A stretch of DNA of 35,766 bases from Treponema sp. UBA6367 (GTDB lineage: Bacteria > Spirochaetota > Spirochaetia > Treponematales > Treponemataceae). The DNA is taken from the NCBI GenBank assembly GCA_002437725.1, contig DJRF01000025.1, positions 217,840 through 253,605 on the forward strand. The letters are read 5' to 3'. The translations under genes were made by a program, and so were the position numbers. This document shows, piece after piece, positions 1 through 7,999 of this stretch. The notes beneath the pieces are model-generated. The model saw only the letters and a list, made by a program, of their open reading frames with translations. It had not been told where the DNA came from and made no database searches. The stretch's first letter is position 1. Every line of letters starts with the position of its first letter.

Positions 1-66
1 TTGTGCGATAAGAAGGATTAAGGTTGCATAGCAACCCAAACCAATTCAAACGAAGTGCGGGCTAAT
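1..66 (+). repeat. Dispersed repeat, copy 1 (cut by window edge)
   Basis: This stretch is nearly identical to 22984-23047. It shares the TTGTGCGATAAG start, the small hairpin GGTTGCATAGCAACC and the AAACGAAGTGCG end, with a handful of substitutions. It lies upstream of the DTW-domain gene and may continue left of the window. Its function is unknown. Here it stands outside the arms that enclose the other copy. Confidence 0.7.
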
Positions 67-97
67 TCAATGTATCGATTTTTATATATTTTTTTGA

Positions 98-103
98 TAA
101 AAT
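98..103 (+). promoter_or_regulatory. -10 element of the DTW-domain gene, leaderless type
   Basis: TAAAAT lies exactly 6 bases before the ATG at 110 and is preceded by TGA (extended -10). No ribosome binding site is present. No convincing -35 is seen 17 bases upstream, so the call rests on the -10 and its fixed spacing. Confidence 0.5.
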
Positions 104-109
104 AAAAGC

Positions 110-790
110 ATGAGTATTAGATGTCCGCGATGTTTTCGCCCTTCAACTTGCTGCCTTTGCAAATATACACAGGAAATAGATTCTGGAATAAAATTTGTTC
201 TTCTTATGCACATAAAAGAAGCAAAAAAACAGCGAACAGGCACTGGGAGGCTTACGAAGATTTCTCTAAAAGATTGCGAAATTTTTGAAGGAATAGATTT
301 TACGCAGAACAAACGCTTAAACGAACTTCTATCCTCAAAAGAATATTTTCCAGTCCTTTTATATCCTTCAGAAGATGCCTGGACTGTAAAACAAGAAAAC
401 TTTACGCAAACAGTGAACGGCCGAAAAATTTTAGCTATAATAATCGATTCTACCTGGTCTTGCTCGCGTTCAATAATCAAAAAAAATGAATTTTTAATGG
501 ACTTGCCAAAATTTTCATTTGCAGGCGACTACCGCTCAATATTCACATTTAAAAGAGAACCCACGCCGCAGTGCATTTCTACAATAGAAACTTGCTACTA
601 TCTTATAAAAGAATTGCAAACTGTAAACCTTGCAAACAAAGATGCAAATCCAGAGCCTATGATGAATGTTTTTAAGCAAATGATAAAAGAACAGCTTCAA
701 GCAGAAAACGAACGGATTGCTGGCTTAAGACCAAACACCCATCCAAAAGATTTTAGATACACAAAAAAGAAAGAAATACCTGATTTTTAA
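110..790 (+). CDS. DTW domain-containing tRNA-uridine aminocarboxypropyltransferase
   Basis: This is a 226-residue protein of the DTW family (TapT/YfiP-like). Characterised members transfer the 3-amino-3-carboxypropyl group of S-adenosylmethionine to a uridine in tRNA, giving acp3U. The N-terminus carries the family cysteine pattern C5-x2-C8-x-RP-x4-C15-x-C17, probably a zinc site. The segment around residues 33-46 matches the family H..E....NT.RL block, although NT has become GT. The namesake motif reads D112-S-T114-W115, so the middle residue pair differs slightly from the name. It is a single-gene unit with no ribosome binding site, and the -10 sits 6 bases from its ATG. It converges with the GH3 gene. 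The family is secure; the exact tRNA position modified is inference. Confidence 0.88.
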   Translation: MSIRCPRCFRPSTCCLCKYTQEIDSGIKFVLLMHIKEAKKQRTGTGRLTKISLKDCEIFEGIDFTQNKRLNELLSSKEYFPVLLYPSEDAWTVKQENFTQTVNGRKILAIIIDSTWSCSRSIIKKNEFLMDLPKFSFAGDYRSIFTFKREPTPQCISTIETCYYLIKELQTVNLANKDANPEPMMNVFKQMIKEQLQAENERIAGLRPNTHPKDFRYTKKKEIPDF

Positions 791-805
791 AACTCGGTTT
801 TCACT

Positions 806-2530
806 CTATTCCTCGAACGGAAGTTTTCCCTTTGGTTCAAATTCCCCTGCAAGAGCGCCAAACATTGCTTGAATTGTGTAGTCAGACCAACTGTAGCCTA
901 GCAAAATATCATCGGCAAAATCTAAAGGGAATGAATATGTTGGCGTCATTATAGAAAACACAATTACTTTCTTTCCAGAATCCTTTAGAGCCTTAGCAAC
1001 TGTTGCGCTTCGCTCATTATTTACCAAAACAATTATTGTGTCATAGCCTGAAGTATAATTCTTTACATCCTGCGAACGCCATGCCGTTTCGTTTGGTCCC
1101 ATTTCTAAACTAAAAGTAAAAATTCCATTGTTTGAATAGCGTTTTTTTCCTTCTGCAAAAAAAGAATTAATGCTTCCGCAAAGCAAAACTCTTCCAGCAT
1201 CTTCATTTTTTAATGGAAGATAAGTTTTTTTGTACACAGCAATCGAACGGCAAGCCTGCTCTAAAAAGAATTTTTTGCCTTCTTTATCTGGAATATAATT
1301 AGAAATCGTAGAAGCATTAGGATAAAGAGGAGCTGCATTGTTATTTTTAAAATATTCTAGTTTAGCCTTAATAACTCTAAAAGCGGCATCCTTTACACGC
1401 TCTAAAAAATCCAAATCTTTTTCCATAAGGGAAAGGTTATTAGTCCAAAGAGATTCGCCAAGCCGTGCTGTTGTAGAAGAAATTACAATATCGTTGCCAG
1501 CTTCAATTGCCATTCTAAAAGCATTTGAAACAGAGCCAGCATAAGTTGTAGCTCCATTCATCATCATGTCGTCTGTAATTATAAGTCCGTCAAAGCCAAG
1601 CCGATTTCTTAAAAGTTCTGTAAGAAAATATTTTGAAAGGCTTGCAGGCGCTCCAGATTTGTCTATTTCAGGAAAACTTAAGTGGCCGCTCATAACTGCA
1701 GGAACATTTTCTTTTATAAGATACTTAAATGGAACAAGCTCGCGGTTTTCAAAAGTTTCAAAGTCAATCTGAATCTCTGGAAGATGAATGTGACTGTCGT
1801 ACTGTGTATCACCATGACCTGGAAAGTGCTTTACTGTTGGAATAACGCCAGCAGTTTGACTGCCATTCGCCCAAGCCGCGCCTAAAATTCCAGCATTTTC
1901 AGGATTATCGCCAAAAGAACGCGTTCCAATTATTGTAGAATCATGATTTGTAAAAAGATCCACCGTAGGAGCAAAGTTCATGTTTATTCCTAAAGCCTTA
2001 ATCTCTTTGCTTATGTAATAAGCAGAATACCAAGCGTCAACAGGGTAACCGCTAGAACCAATCGCCATGTTGCCAGGTGTAACAGCAGTTTCGCCTTTTA
2101 CGTGCCTAATCCAGCCGCCTTCCTGGTCAGTTGCGACAAACAAAGGAATCTTAAAACGCCTTGCCGCAGCGCTTTTTTGCAAACTAGAAATAGATTTTGC
2201 AACCAAATTTATATCATCAGTGTTCCAGCCAAAAACTTTTACACTGCCTAAGCCGCGCCCGCCAACCCACTGATAAAGCAAATTATCAGGCTCGGATCCA
2301 GCCCATCCAAACATAAGAATTTGGCTTAAAAGTTCTTCGTTAGACATCCTAGCAACTAAAGCCTTTGCCAAAGTTTCACTCGGATAGTCGCTCCAAAAAT
2401 CTATGTTTTCAGGAAGATTTTTAGAAGCGCTTTCATAATCTCTGAAGATTGCCTGATTTTCTAATGAAAACATAGAATTCTTTGCAAAAAAAACAAAAGC
2501 CACAAAAAAAAGCGATAATATTTTTTTCAT
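806..2530 (-). CDS. Secreted glycoside hydrolase family 3, beta-N-acetylhexosaminidase (NagZ/YbbD-like)
   Basis: This 574-residue GH3 protein probably removes terminal N-acetylglucosamine from muropeptides or other glycans. A start at 2530 is chosen because GGAGG sits 6 bases upstream and the protein then begins with a typical signal peptide of about 22 residues. The longer frame would overlap trxB. The motif at 234-241 (KHFPGHGD) followed by D245-S-H247 matches the Asp-His acid/base dyad of NagZ enzymes, and D320 in TDD is the expected nucleophile. The extra C-terminal domain resembles two-domain Bacillus NagZ (YbbD) rather than the short cytosolic form. It lies 43 bases downstream of trxB on the same strand and is probably co-transcribed. 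The signal peptide suggests action in the periplasm. The sugar specificity is inference. Confidence 0.88.
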   Translation of the reverse strand: MKKILSLFFVAFVFFAKNSMFSLENQAIFRDYESASKNLPENIDFWSDYPSETLAKALVARMSNEELLSQILMFGWAGSEPDNLLYQWVGGRGLGSVKVFGWNTDDINLVAKSISSLQKSAAARRFKIPLFVATDQEGGWIRHVKGETAVTPGNMAIGSSGYPVDAWYSAYYISKEIKALGINMNFAPTVDLFTNHDSTIIGTRSFGDNPENAGILGAAWANGSQTAGVIPTVKHFPGHGDTQYDSHIHLPEIQIDFETFENRELVPFKYLIKENVPAVMSGHLSFPEIDKSGAPASLSKYFLTELLRNRLGFDGLIITDDMMMNGATTYAGSVSNAFRMAIEAGNDIVISSTTARLGESLWTNNLSLMEKDLDFLERVKDAAFRVIKAKLEYFKNNNAAPLYPNASTISNYIPDKEGKKFFLEQACRSIAVYKKTYLPLKNEDAGRVLLCGSINSFFAEGKKRYSNNGIFTFSLEMGPNETAWRSQDVKNYTSGYDTIIVLVNNERSATVAKALKDSGKKVIVFSIMTPTYSFPLDFADDILLGYSWSDYTIQAMFGALAGEFEPKGKLPFEE

Positions 2531-2573
2531 TCTATGCCTCCATAAAGCCGATGAATAGATTTTCAACGCAAAC

Positions 2574-3488
2574 CTATAAAGAAGAAATGTATTTTTCAGC
2601 AGAAAAAGCGGCAATCGCGCCATCGCTTGCCGCTGTAACAATTTGACGCAACGGCTTTGAACGCACATCGCCTGCGCAAAAAAGCCCTCTTTCAGAAGTT
2701 TCCATATTTTCGTCAGTAACAATATAGCCTAAAGAATCTTTTTCAACAAAATCCAATATTGATGACTGCGGCTGCATTCCAATACAGACAAAAACCGCAG
2801 CAGTCAAAAGTTCTGTTTTTTGCTTTGTAACAGCGTTTTCAATTTCAACAGATTCAACTTTTAAAGAGCCGTTTATTCTGGTTAAGACGCTATCAAAGAC
2901 AAGCTTTATTTTTTCGTTGCACTTTATACGTTCAACAAGACTCTTTTGCGCCCTAAAGGAACTTCTTCGGTGAACAATCGTAACTGAAGATGCAATTTTA
3001 GAAAGGAAAAGAGCCTCGCTGCAAGCGGAATCGCCTCCACCTACAACTAGCACATCTTTATTCTTGAAAAACGGACCATCGCAAACAGCACAGTAAGAAA
3101 CTCCACGTCCCCGAAATTCTTTTTCGCCAGAAATGTTTAACTTTTTGTGTTCAGAGCCAGAAGCAAAACACAAAGCTTTAGAACAAAATTCCTCATCTTT
3201 TGTTTTTACAAAGAATAAATTTTCTTTTTTTTGAATAGAAATCACATTTGAAAGAATTATTTTCGCTCCGAACTCTATCGCCTGGCTTTTCATTTTTTCA
3301 ACAAGAGAAAACCCGCTTTCCGCAGGAAAAATTCCAGGATAATTTTCACAGCTGTCTATTTGAAGGGCTTGACCGCCAACAGTCGACATATCAAAAACCA
3401 AGGTTCTTAATCCCGCTCTAGAACCATAAATTCCAGCAGAAAGACCTGCGACTCCTGCGCCCGCAACAATAAAGTCAACACTTTCCAT
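2574..3488 (-). CDS. trxB: Thioredoxin reductase
   Basis: This 304-residue flavoprotein passes electrons from NADPH to thioredoxin. It shows the N-terminal FAD-binding GAGVAG motif (10-15), the redox-active C133-A-V-C136 pair, the NADPH-binding GGGDSA (150-155) and the C-terminal FAD motif with CAGD. Length is normal for low-molecular-weight bacterial TrxB. A thioredoxin gene lies at 12315, so the partner is in the same window. It has its own strong promoter only 9 bases from the ATG and no evident Shine-Dalgarno, which predicts a nearly leaderless mRNA. The GH3 gene follows 43 bases downstream. The gene is divergent from the glycine-riboswitch symporter unit. Confidence 0.95.
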   Translation of the reverse strand: MESVDFIVAGAGVAGLSAGIYGSRAGLRTLVFDMSTVGGQALQIDSCENYPGIFPAESGFSLVEKMKSQAIEFGAKIILSNVISIQKKENLFFVKTKDEEFCSKALCFASGSEHKKLNISGEKEFRGRGVSYCAVCDGPFFKNKDVLVVGGGDSACSEALFLSKIASSVTIVHRRSSFRAQKSLVERIKCNEKIKLVFDSVLTRINGSLKVESVEIENAVTKQKTELLTAAVFVCIGMQPQSSILDFVEKDSLGYIVTDENMETSERGLFCAGDVRSKPLRQIVTAASDGAIAAFSAEKYISSL

Positions 3489-3497
3489 ACATTTTCT

Positions 3498-3526
3498 ATT
3501 ATACTAGTTTTTTTTATCATCAACAA
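3498..3526 (-). promoter_or_regulatory. trxB promoter (TTGTTG-17-TATAAT)
   Basis: On the minus strand, TTGTTG (3521-3526) and a perfect TATAAT (3498-3503) are separated by 17 bases. The -10 ends 9 bases before the trxB ATG, so the predicted transcription start is about 3 bases upstream of the start codon. Its -35 lies only 9 bp from the -35 of the divergent symporter promoter. Confidence 0.75.
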
Positions 3527-3535
3527 TCAATTTTA

Positions 3536-3564
3536 TTGAACAAGCATTAGTTTTTTGATAGAAT
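3536..3564 (+). promoter_or_regulatory. Promoter of the glycine riboswitch-symporter unit (TTGAAC-17-TAGAAT)
   Basis: TTGAAC (3536-3541) and TAGAAT (3559-3564) lie 17 bases apart, with TGA just before the -10. Transcription would start near 3571 and enter the riboswitch at 3594. Confidence 0.75.
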
Positions 3565-3593
3565 AGCATTGTTATAGTTGCAACGTGATTGCA

Positions 3594-3743
3594 ATTATAA
3601 TTCTCTGGAGAGTTCCTGCTCTATGCAGGACGCCGAAGGGTTAAGGTCATATAGACTGATATCTCAGGCATAAGGGACAGGGCAAAAAGAAAGAACGATT
3701 CAAAAGACCGTCACCTGTTATACTCTTTAGAGAGCGAATTATA
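3594..3743 (+). promoter_or_regulatory. Glycine riboswitch, single aptamer
   Basis: Positions 3603-3682 carry the conserved glycine-aptamer elements: CTCTGGAGAG, then GCCGAAGGG, then TCTCAGGCA and GGGACAGGG. P1 pairs CTCTG with CAGGG. No second aptamer core is present. An outer pairing between 3596-3606 and about 3731-3743 (TATAATTCTCT with AGAG-CG-AATTATA) encloses the aptamer. It also overlaps the 5' arm of the following terminator. This predicts that glycine binding favours the outer stem and read-through into the symporter (an ON switch). The class is firm from conserved bases; the direction of control is inference from the overlapping pairings. Confidence 0.9.
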
Positions 3744-3772
3744 CGCAAGTATGTTCGCTCTTATTTCTTTTT
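3732..3772 (+). terminator. Riboswitch expression-platform terminator
   Basis: GAGCGAA (3732-3738) pairs with TTCGCTC (3754-3760), and an inner ATAC-gcaa-GTAT hairpin caps the stem. A T-rich tract ends near 3772. The 5' arm is shared with the outer stem of the glycine riboswitch, so the two structures exclude each other. Confidence 0.85.
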
Positions 3773-3786
3773 AAAGGACATGCAAT

Positions 3787-5229
3787 ATGTTCGACACAAT
3801 TCTTAACAAACTAGACGACATCGTCTGGGGACTTCCAACAATTATTCTTATTCTTGCAACGGGTATTATTCTAACAGTCCGATTGCGTGGCATGCAGTTC
3901 AGAAAGCTTGGACGTGCAATGAAATCTATCTTCAGAAAATCTGAAGGCGAAAAAGGAGAAGTTTCAAGTTTTGGCGCGCTTTGCACTGCATTGTCAGCAA
4001 CAATTGGAACTGGAAACATCGTCGGAGTTGCAACAGCAATCGCTTCTGGCGGACCTGGAGCTCTTTTTTGGATGTGGCTCGCAGCTCTTTTAGGAATTGC
4101 AACAAAATACACAGAATGTATGCTTTCTGTAAAATACCGCGAACACAGACCAGACGGACACGTTCTTGGCGGACCTTTCTTTACAATTGAAAAAGGCATG
4201 AAAGAAAGAACAGGTTTTTCTTGGAAATGGCTTGCTATTCTTTTTGCAATTTTCGGTGTTTGCGTAGGTCTTTTTGGAATAGGAACATTCACACAGGTAA
4301 ACGGAATTACTTCTGCCGTAAAAAATGCTTTTGACCCAGAAACAAAGCACGTTGCATTTACACTTTTTGGAAACAGCTATTCCTGGGCAACAGTAATAGC
4401 AGGTGCACTTATAACAATTTTTGCAGCTCTTGTTATAATCGGCGGACTTCAAAGAATTTCTAAGGTAGCACAGGTTCTTGTTCCTTTCATGGCAATTTTG
4501 TACGTATTCCTTGGAGTAAGCGTGCTTGTTATGAACGCAACAAAAATTCCAGAAGCTTTTGTAATTATTTTCAAGAATGCATTCGGTTGGAAAGCTGTTG
4601 CCGGTGGAGCCGCTGGCTGGACTTTCAAAACAATAACAGAATCTATGCAGAAAGGTATTGCGCGTGGTATTTTCTCTAACGAGGCAGGACTTGGTTCTGC
4701 AGCTATTGCAGCCTCTTCTGCAAAAGTAGAAGAGCCAGTTGCTCAGGGTCTTGTTTCAATGACAGGCACATTCATCGATACAATCATCGTTTGTACAATG
4801 ACAGGACTTTCAATCGTAATTTCCGGGGCATACACTTCTGGCGCAAATGGAATTGAACTTACAACAAAAGCATTTAATTCAGTTCTAGGCGGCGACGGAC
4901 ATTCTGTTCAGTTCCTGCTTATGATTTGTCTTGTATTCTTCGCATTTACAACAATTCTTGGCTGGGACTACTATTCTGAACGATGCTTGGAATATCTTTC
5001 AAACGGAAAAATGAAGCTTGTCATGATTTACAGAATTCTATACATCTTAGCAGTTGCAATCGGTCCTTACATGACAATCAGCCAGGTTTGGACAATCGCT
5101 GATATTACAAATGGACTTATGGCTTGGCCAAACTGTATTTCACTTATAGTTCTTAGCGGAGTTGCAGCGCGCGAAACAAAGAAATTCTTTGACAAGTACC
5201 CAACAATGGAATCTGAAAAAACAGCTTAA
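3787..5229 (+). CDS. Sodium:alanine/glycine symporter (AGCS family)
   Basis: This 480-residue polytopic membrane protein imports alanine or glycine with Na+. It is rich in hydrophobic helices and holds the family signature NEAGLGSAAIAASSAK near residues 298-313, plus the N-terminal GTGNIVGVATAI block. Length fits the family. A ribosome binding site (AAAGGA) sits 8 bases before the ATG at 3787. The upstream glycine riboswitch strongly suggests that glycine is a physiological substrate. The gene is followed by a bidirectional terminator shared with glgP. The family is secure; the preference for glycine over alanine is inferred from the riboswitch. Confidence 0.95.
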   Translation: MFDTILNKLDDIVWGLPTIILILATGIILTVRLRGMQFRKLGRAMKSIFRKSEGEKGEVSSFGALCTALSATIGTGNIVGVATAIASGGPGALFWMWLAALLGIATKYTECMLSVKYREHRPDGHVLGGPFFTIEKGMKERTGFSWKWLAILFAIFGVCVGLFGIGTFTQVNGITSAVKNAFDPETKHVAFTLFGNSYSWATVIAGALITIFAALVIIGGLQRISKVAQVLVPFMAILYVFLGVSVLVMNATKIPEAFVIIFKNAFGWKAVAGGAAGWTFKTITESMQKGIARGIFSNEAGLGSAAIAASSAKVEEPVAQGLVSMTGTFIDTIIVCTMTGLSIVISGAYTSGANGIELTTKAFNSVLGGDGHSVQFLLMICLVFFAFTTILGWDYYSERCLEYLSNGKMKLVMIYRILYILAVAIGPYMTISQVWTIADITNGLMAWPNCISLIVLSGVAARETKKFFDKYPTMESEKTA

Positions 5230-5276
5230 AATTCTTAAAAGCATTTTGATAAGGTTGCACTCCATGTGCAACCTAT

Positions 5277-5324
5277 AAAAAAGGCTATCCTAGAAGTTGA
5301 AAACATCTAGAATAGCCTTTTTTT
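5277..5324. terminator. Bidirectional terminator between the symporter and glgP
   Basis: An A-run is followed by a stem pairing GGCTAT-C-CTAGA with TCTAG-A-ATAGCC (one mismatch, 11-base loop) and a run of seven T. The A-run serves as the T-tract for the convergent glgP transcript. A second perfect 9-bp hairpin (AGGTTGCAC/GTGCAACCT, 5252-5274) lies just upstream without its own T-run. Confidence 0.85.
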
Positions 5325-5338
5325 GTATTTAATGATTT

Positions 5339-7837
5339 TTACTTTGTCTTTTTTGTAGATTTTTTAGCACTCTGGCTAACAACAGAACCTTCTACAGGAC
5401 GTGGCAATTTCTTTAAATGCCAAATATCCTTTACGTAGTCTTCAATTGTTCGGTCAGAACTGAACTTTCCTGCATTCGCAATATTAAGCAAGCATGCTTT
5501 AGCCCACTTTTTCTTGTCAGCATAAAGTTTTTCAGCTTCGTTTTGAGCCCTGCAATAATCATCAAAGTCAGCAAGAACATAGTAAACATCTGCACGGTTA
5601 CCTTCAATTCCATATACCAAAGAATCGTAAAGCTCCTTAAACATCTGGTGAGAAGGATCATAAGTACCGTCAACAAGCTGATTAACAACTTTTGCAAGCC
5701 CAGGATTTCTTTCAAGGTAAACCTGAGGATTATAAGTGTGTTCATCTTCGATTTTTAGAATTTCATCTGCAAGCAAACCGAAGATAAACGCATTTTCTTT
5801 TCCGGCTTTTTCAACTATTTCGATGTTTGCACCGTCCATAGTTCCCATTGTAAGAGCGCCGTTCACCATAAACTTCATGTTAGATGTTCCAGAAGCTTCA
5901 AGCCCTGCAGTTGAAATCTGTTCAGAAATATCTGCGGCAGGGAAAATCTTTTCCGCAACAGAAACTCTGTAGTTTTCAACAAACACAACGTGAAGCCTGT
6001 CATTTACACGTCGGTCGTTATTAATTCGTTCTGCAACAGTGTTTATAAGTTTGATTATAGCCTTTGCGCGGCGGTAGCCAGAAGCAGCCTTTGCTCCAAA
6101 GATATAAGTCTTCTTAGCAGGCTTGTAGCTAGGATCTTCAAGCATTTTGTTATAAACGTACATTATGTGAAGAATATTCATAAGCTGGCGCTTATATTCG
6201 TGCAAACGCTTTACTTGCACGTCAAAAATACTTTCAGAATCAATCATTTCGCCTTGCGCATGCTTCAAGAATTCTGCAAGCCGGCGTTTGTTTGCATCTT
6301 TTATAGCAATAAGTTCTTCTAAATCTTTATCAGAAGTGAATTTTTCAAGACCTTTAAGTTTAGTAAGATCTTTTTCCCAGCCGTGTCCAATTCTTTTAGT
6401 AATAAACTTAGCAAGCTCAGGGTTTGCAGAAAGAAGCCATCGACGCTGTGTAATACCGTTTGTTTTATTGTTGAACTTTTCTGGATACATTTCATACCAG
6501 TCGTGAAGCTCTTTTTCTTTAAGGAGCCTTGTATGAAGTTCAGCAACGCCGTTTACACTAAAGCCCGCATGAATTGCAAGCCATGCCATATAAACCTTTC
6601 CATTGTTTATGATAGACATTCTTCCTTGCTTAGCATAATCATTAGGATATTTTGTGCGAAGTTCAATCATAAAGCGACGGTTTATTTCTTCAACAATCTG
6701 ATAAATTCGTGGAAGCAAGCCTTGGAAGATTTCTATCGGCCACTTTTCAAGAGCTTCTGCAAGAATTGTATGGTTTGTATAAGCAAATGTGTGAGTTACA
6801 ACATCCCAAGCGTCATCCCAGCCTACGTAATATTCATCCATAAGGATTCTCATGAGTTCAGGAATTGCAACTACAGGGTGTGTATCGTTCAATTGAATTA
6901 CATGAAGATCTGCAAATTTGCTAAAATCTGTGCCATAATCAGCAACATAGTGACGTACTAAATCCTGCAAAGATGCCGAACTAAAGAAATACTGCTGCTT
7001 TAGGCGAAGAGTTTTTCCGCTTGGACCAGAATCATTTGGATAAAGAACAGCGCTTACATTTTCCGCACTGTTTTGTTTTTCAACAGCACGATTGTATTCC
7101 ATGTTGTTAAAAAGCTGCAAATCAAATCCATTAGGAGAAGAAGCTTGCCAAAGACGAAGCGTATTTACAGTCCCTGTACCAAAACCAACGATTGGCATAT
7201 CGTAAGGAGTTGCTGTAACTTCTTCTGCGTTTTCAATGTAATATCGGTCGCGGCCGTCTGGAGTTTTTCCATAAGCGATATTGCCACCAAACTTAACAGT
7301 AACTGCAAGGTCGCTTCGTTTGATTTCCCATGGATCTCGGTGAACAAGCCAATTGTCAGGATATTCAACCTGATAGCCATTTTCAATTTTTTGTTCAAAC
7401 ATTCCATAGCGATAGCGAATACCATATCCGTGTCCAGGATAGTCAAGAGTTGCAAGGGAATCCAAAAAACAAGCTGCTAGGCGACCAAGACCTCCGTTGC
7501 CAAGACCGGCATCAGGCTCTTGATCTTCAATCATGTCAAAGTCAATTTTCATGCCCTTAAGAACTTCTTTTACCTGATCAGAAATTTCTGCATTAATAAG
7601 GTTGTTGCTTAAAGCGCGACCCATCAAAAATTCTGCCGAAAGATAATAAAGCTGCTTTACAGGCTTTTTTTCATATTCATGACGTGTTGCCATCCAGTTT
7701 TCCATAATAACTTCAAGAGCGGATGCTGACACGGCATCAAAAAGATCATGTTTGTTTGCCTGAGAAATATCTTTTCCGTACTGTCTTCTTAAACGTCCTT
7801 CAAGATTTTCTTTAAATTTTGCGGCGTCAAACTTCAT
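5339..7837 (-). CDS. glgP: Glycogen/maltodextrin phosphorylase
   Basis: This 832-residue GT35 phosphorylase releases glucose 1-phosphate from alpha-1,4-glucan ends using pyridoxal phosphate. The cofactor-binding block EASGTSNMKFMVNGALTMG lies near residue 650, with the PLP lysine in NMK. The GNGGLGRLAACFLDS block near residue 115 is also typical. Length is normal. The ATG at 7837 has a strong GGAGG 7 bases upstream. The gene follows the debranching enzyme glgX on the same strand after 162 bases, so together they dismantle glycogen. The C-terminus is lysine- and serine-rich. The preferred substrate, glycogen or maltodextrin, cannot be told from the sequence. Confidence 0.95.
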   Translation of the reverse strand: MKFDAAKFKENLEGRLRRQYGKDISQANKHDLFDAVSASALEVIMENWMATRHEYEKKPVKQLYYLSAEFLMGRALSNNLINAEISDQVKEVLKGMKIDFDMIEDQEPDAGLGNGGLGRLAACFLDSLATLDYPGHGYGIRYRYGMFEQKIENGYQVEYPDNWLVHRDPWEIKRSDLAVTVKFGGNIAYGKTPDGRDRYYIENAEEVTATPYDMPIVGFGTGTVNTLRLWQASSPNGFDLQLFNNMEYNRAVEKQNSAENVSAVLYPNDSGPSGKTLRLKQQYFFSSASLQDLVRHYVADYGTDFSKFADLHVIQLNDTHPVVAIPELMRILMDEYYVGWDDAWDVVTHTFAYTNHTILAEALEKWPIEIFQGLLPRIYQIVEEINRRFMIELRTKYPNDYAKQGRMSIINNGKVYMAWLAIHAGFSVNGVAELHTRLLKEKELHDWYEMYPEKFNNKTNGITQRRWLLSANPELAKFITKRIGHGWEKDLTKLKGLEKFTSDKDLEELIAIKDANKRRLAEFLKHAQGEMIDSESIFDVQVKRLHEYKRQLMNILHIMYVYNKMLEDPSYKPAKKTYIFGAKAASGYRRAKAIIKLINTVAERINNDRRVNDRLHVVFVENYRVSVAEKIFPAADISEQISTAGLEASGTSNMKFMVNGALTMGTMDGANIEIVEKAGKENAFIFGLLADEILKIEDEHTYNPQVYLERNPGLAKVVNQLVDGTYDPSHQMFKELYDSLVYGIEGNRADVYYVLADFDDYCRAQNEAEKLYADKKKWAKACLLNIANAGKFSSDRTIEDYVKDIWHLKKLPRPVEGSVVSQSAKKSTKKTK

Positions 7838-7920
7838 TTACTAACCTCCAGGGTATCTTCTAATACTGAAACTTAACTTTTATAAAAACTAAATTTCAAA
7901 CTATATAGTAAAGGTAAGTG

Positions 7921-7949
7921 ACTATAACATATTTTTTGAATAATTAACA
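7921..7949 (-). promoter_or_regulatory. Possible glgP promoter
   Basis: TATAGT (minus strand, 7921-7926) is preceded by TG one base upstream, giving an extended -10. The hexamer 17 bases further up (TGTTAA) is a poor -35. It would give a leader of about 75 bases ending in GGAGG. Confidence 0.4.
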
Positions 7950-7999
7950 GTGTTTTTTTCAACAATTGTAAACAATTGCAAAGAATATCAGGACAATAT

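Noticed and set aside
2531..2722. N-terminal extension of the GH3 frame up to 2722
   Set aside because: It overlaps trxB, has no ribosome binding site, and would bury a good signal peptide that starts at 2530 behind GGAGG.
3683..3731. A second glycine aptamer in the symporter leader
   Set aside because: No second GCCGAAGG or GGACAG core is present. The region only supplies the outer stem and linker.
3771..4292. 173-codon minus-strand frame opposite the symporter
   Set aside because: It is the reverse complement of a well-conserved AGCS gene and has no recognisable protein features or start signals.
5252..5274. Perfect 9-bp hairpin after the symporter as a separate terminator
   Set aside because: It is followed by A residues on the plus strand and lacks a T-run on the minus strand. 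The real terminator is at 5277-5324.
6383..6961. 192-codon plus-strand frame opposite glgP
   Set aside because: It is a shadow frame inside a conserved phosphorylase. Its composition is that of antisense sequence and it has no ribosome binding site.
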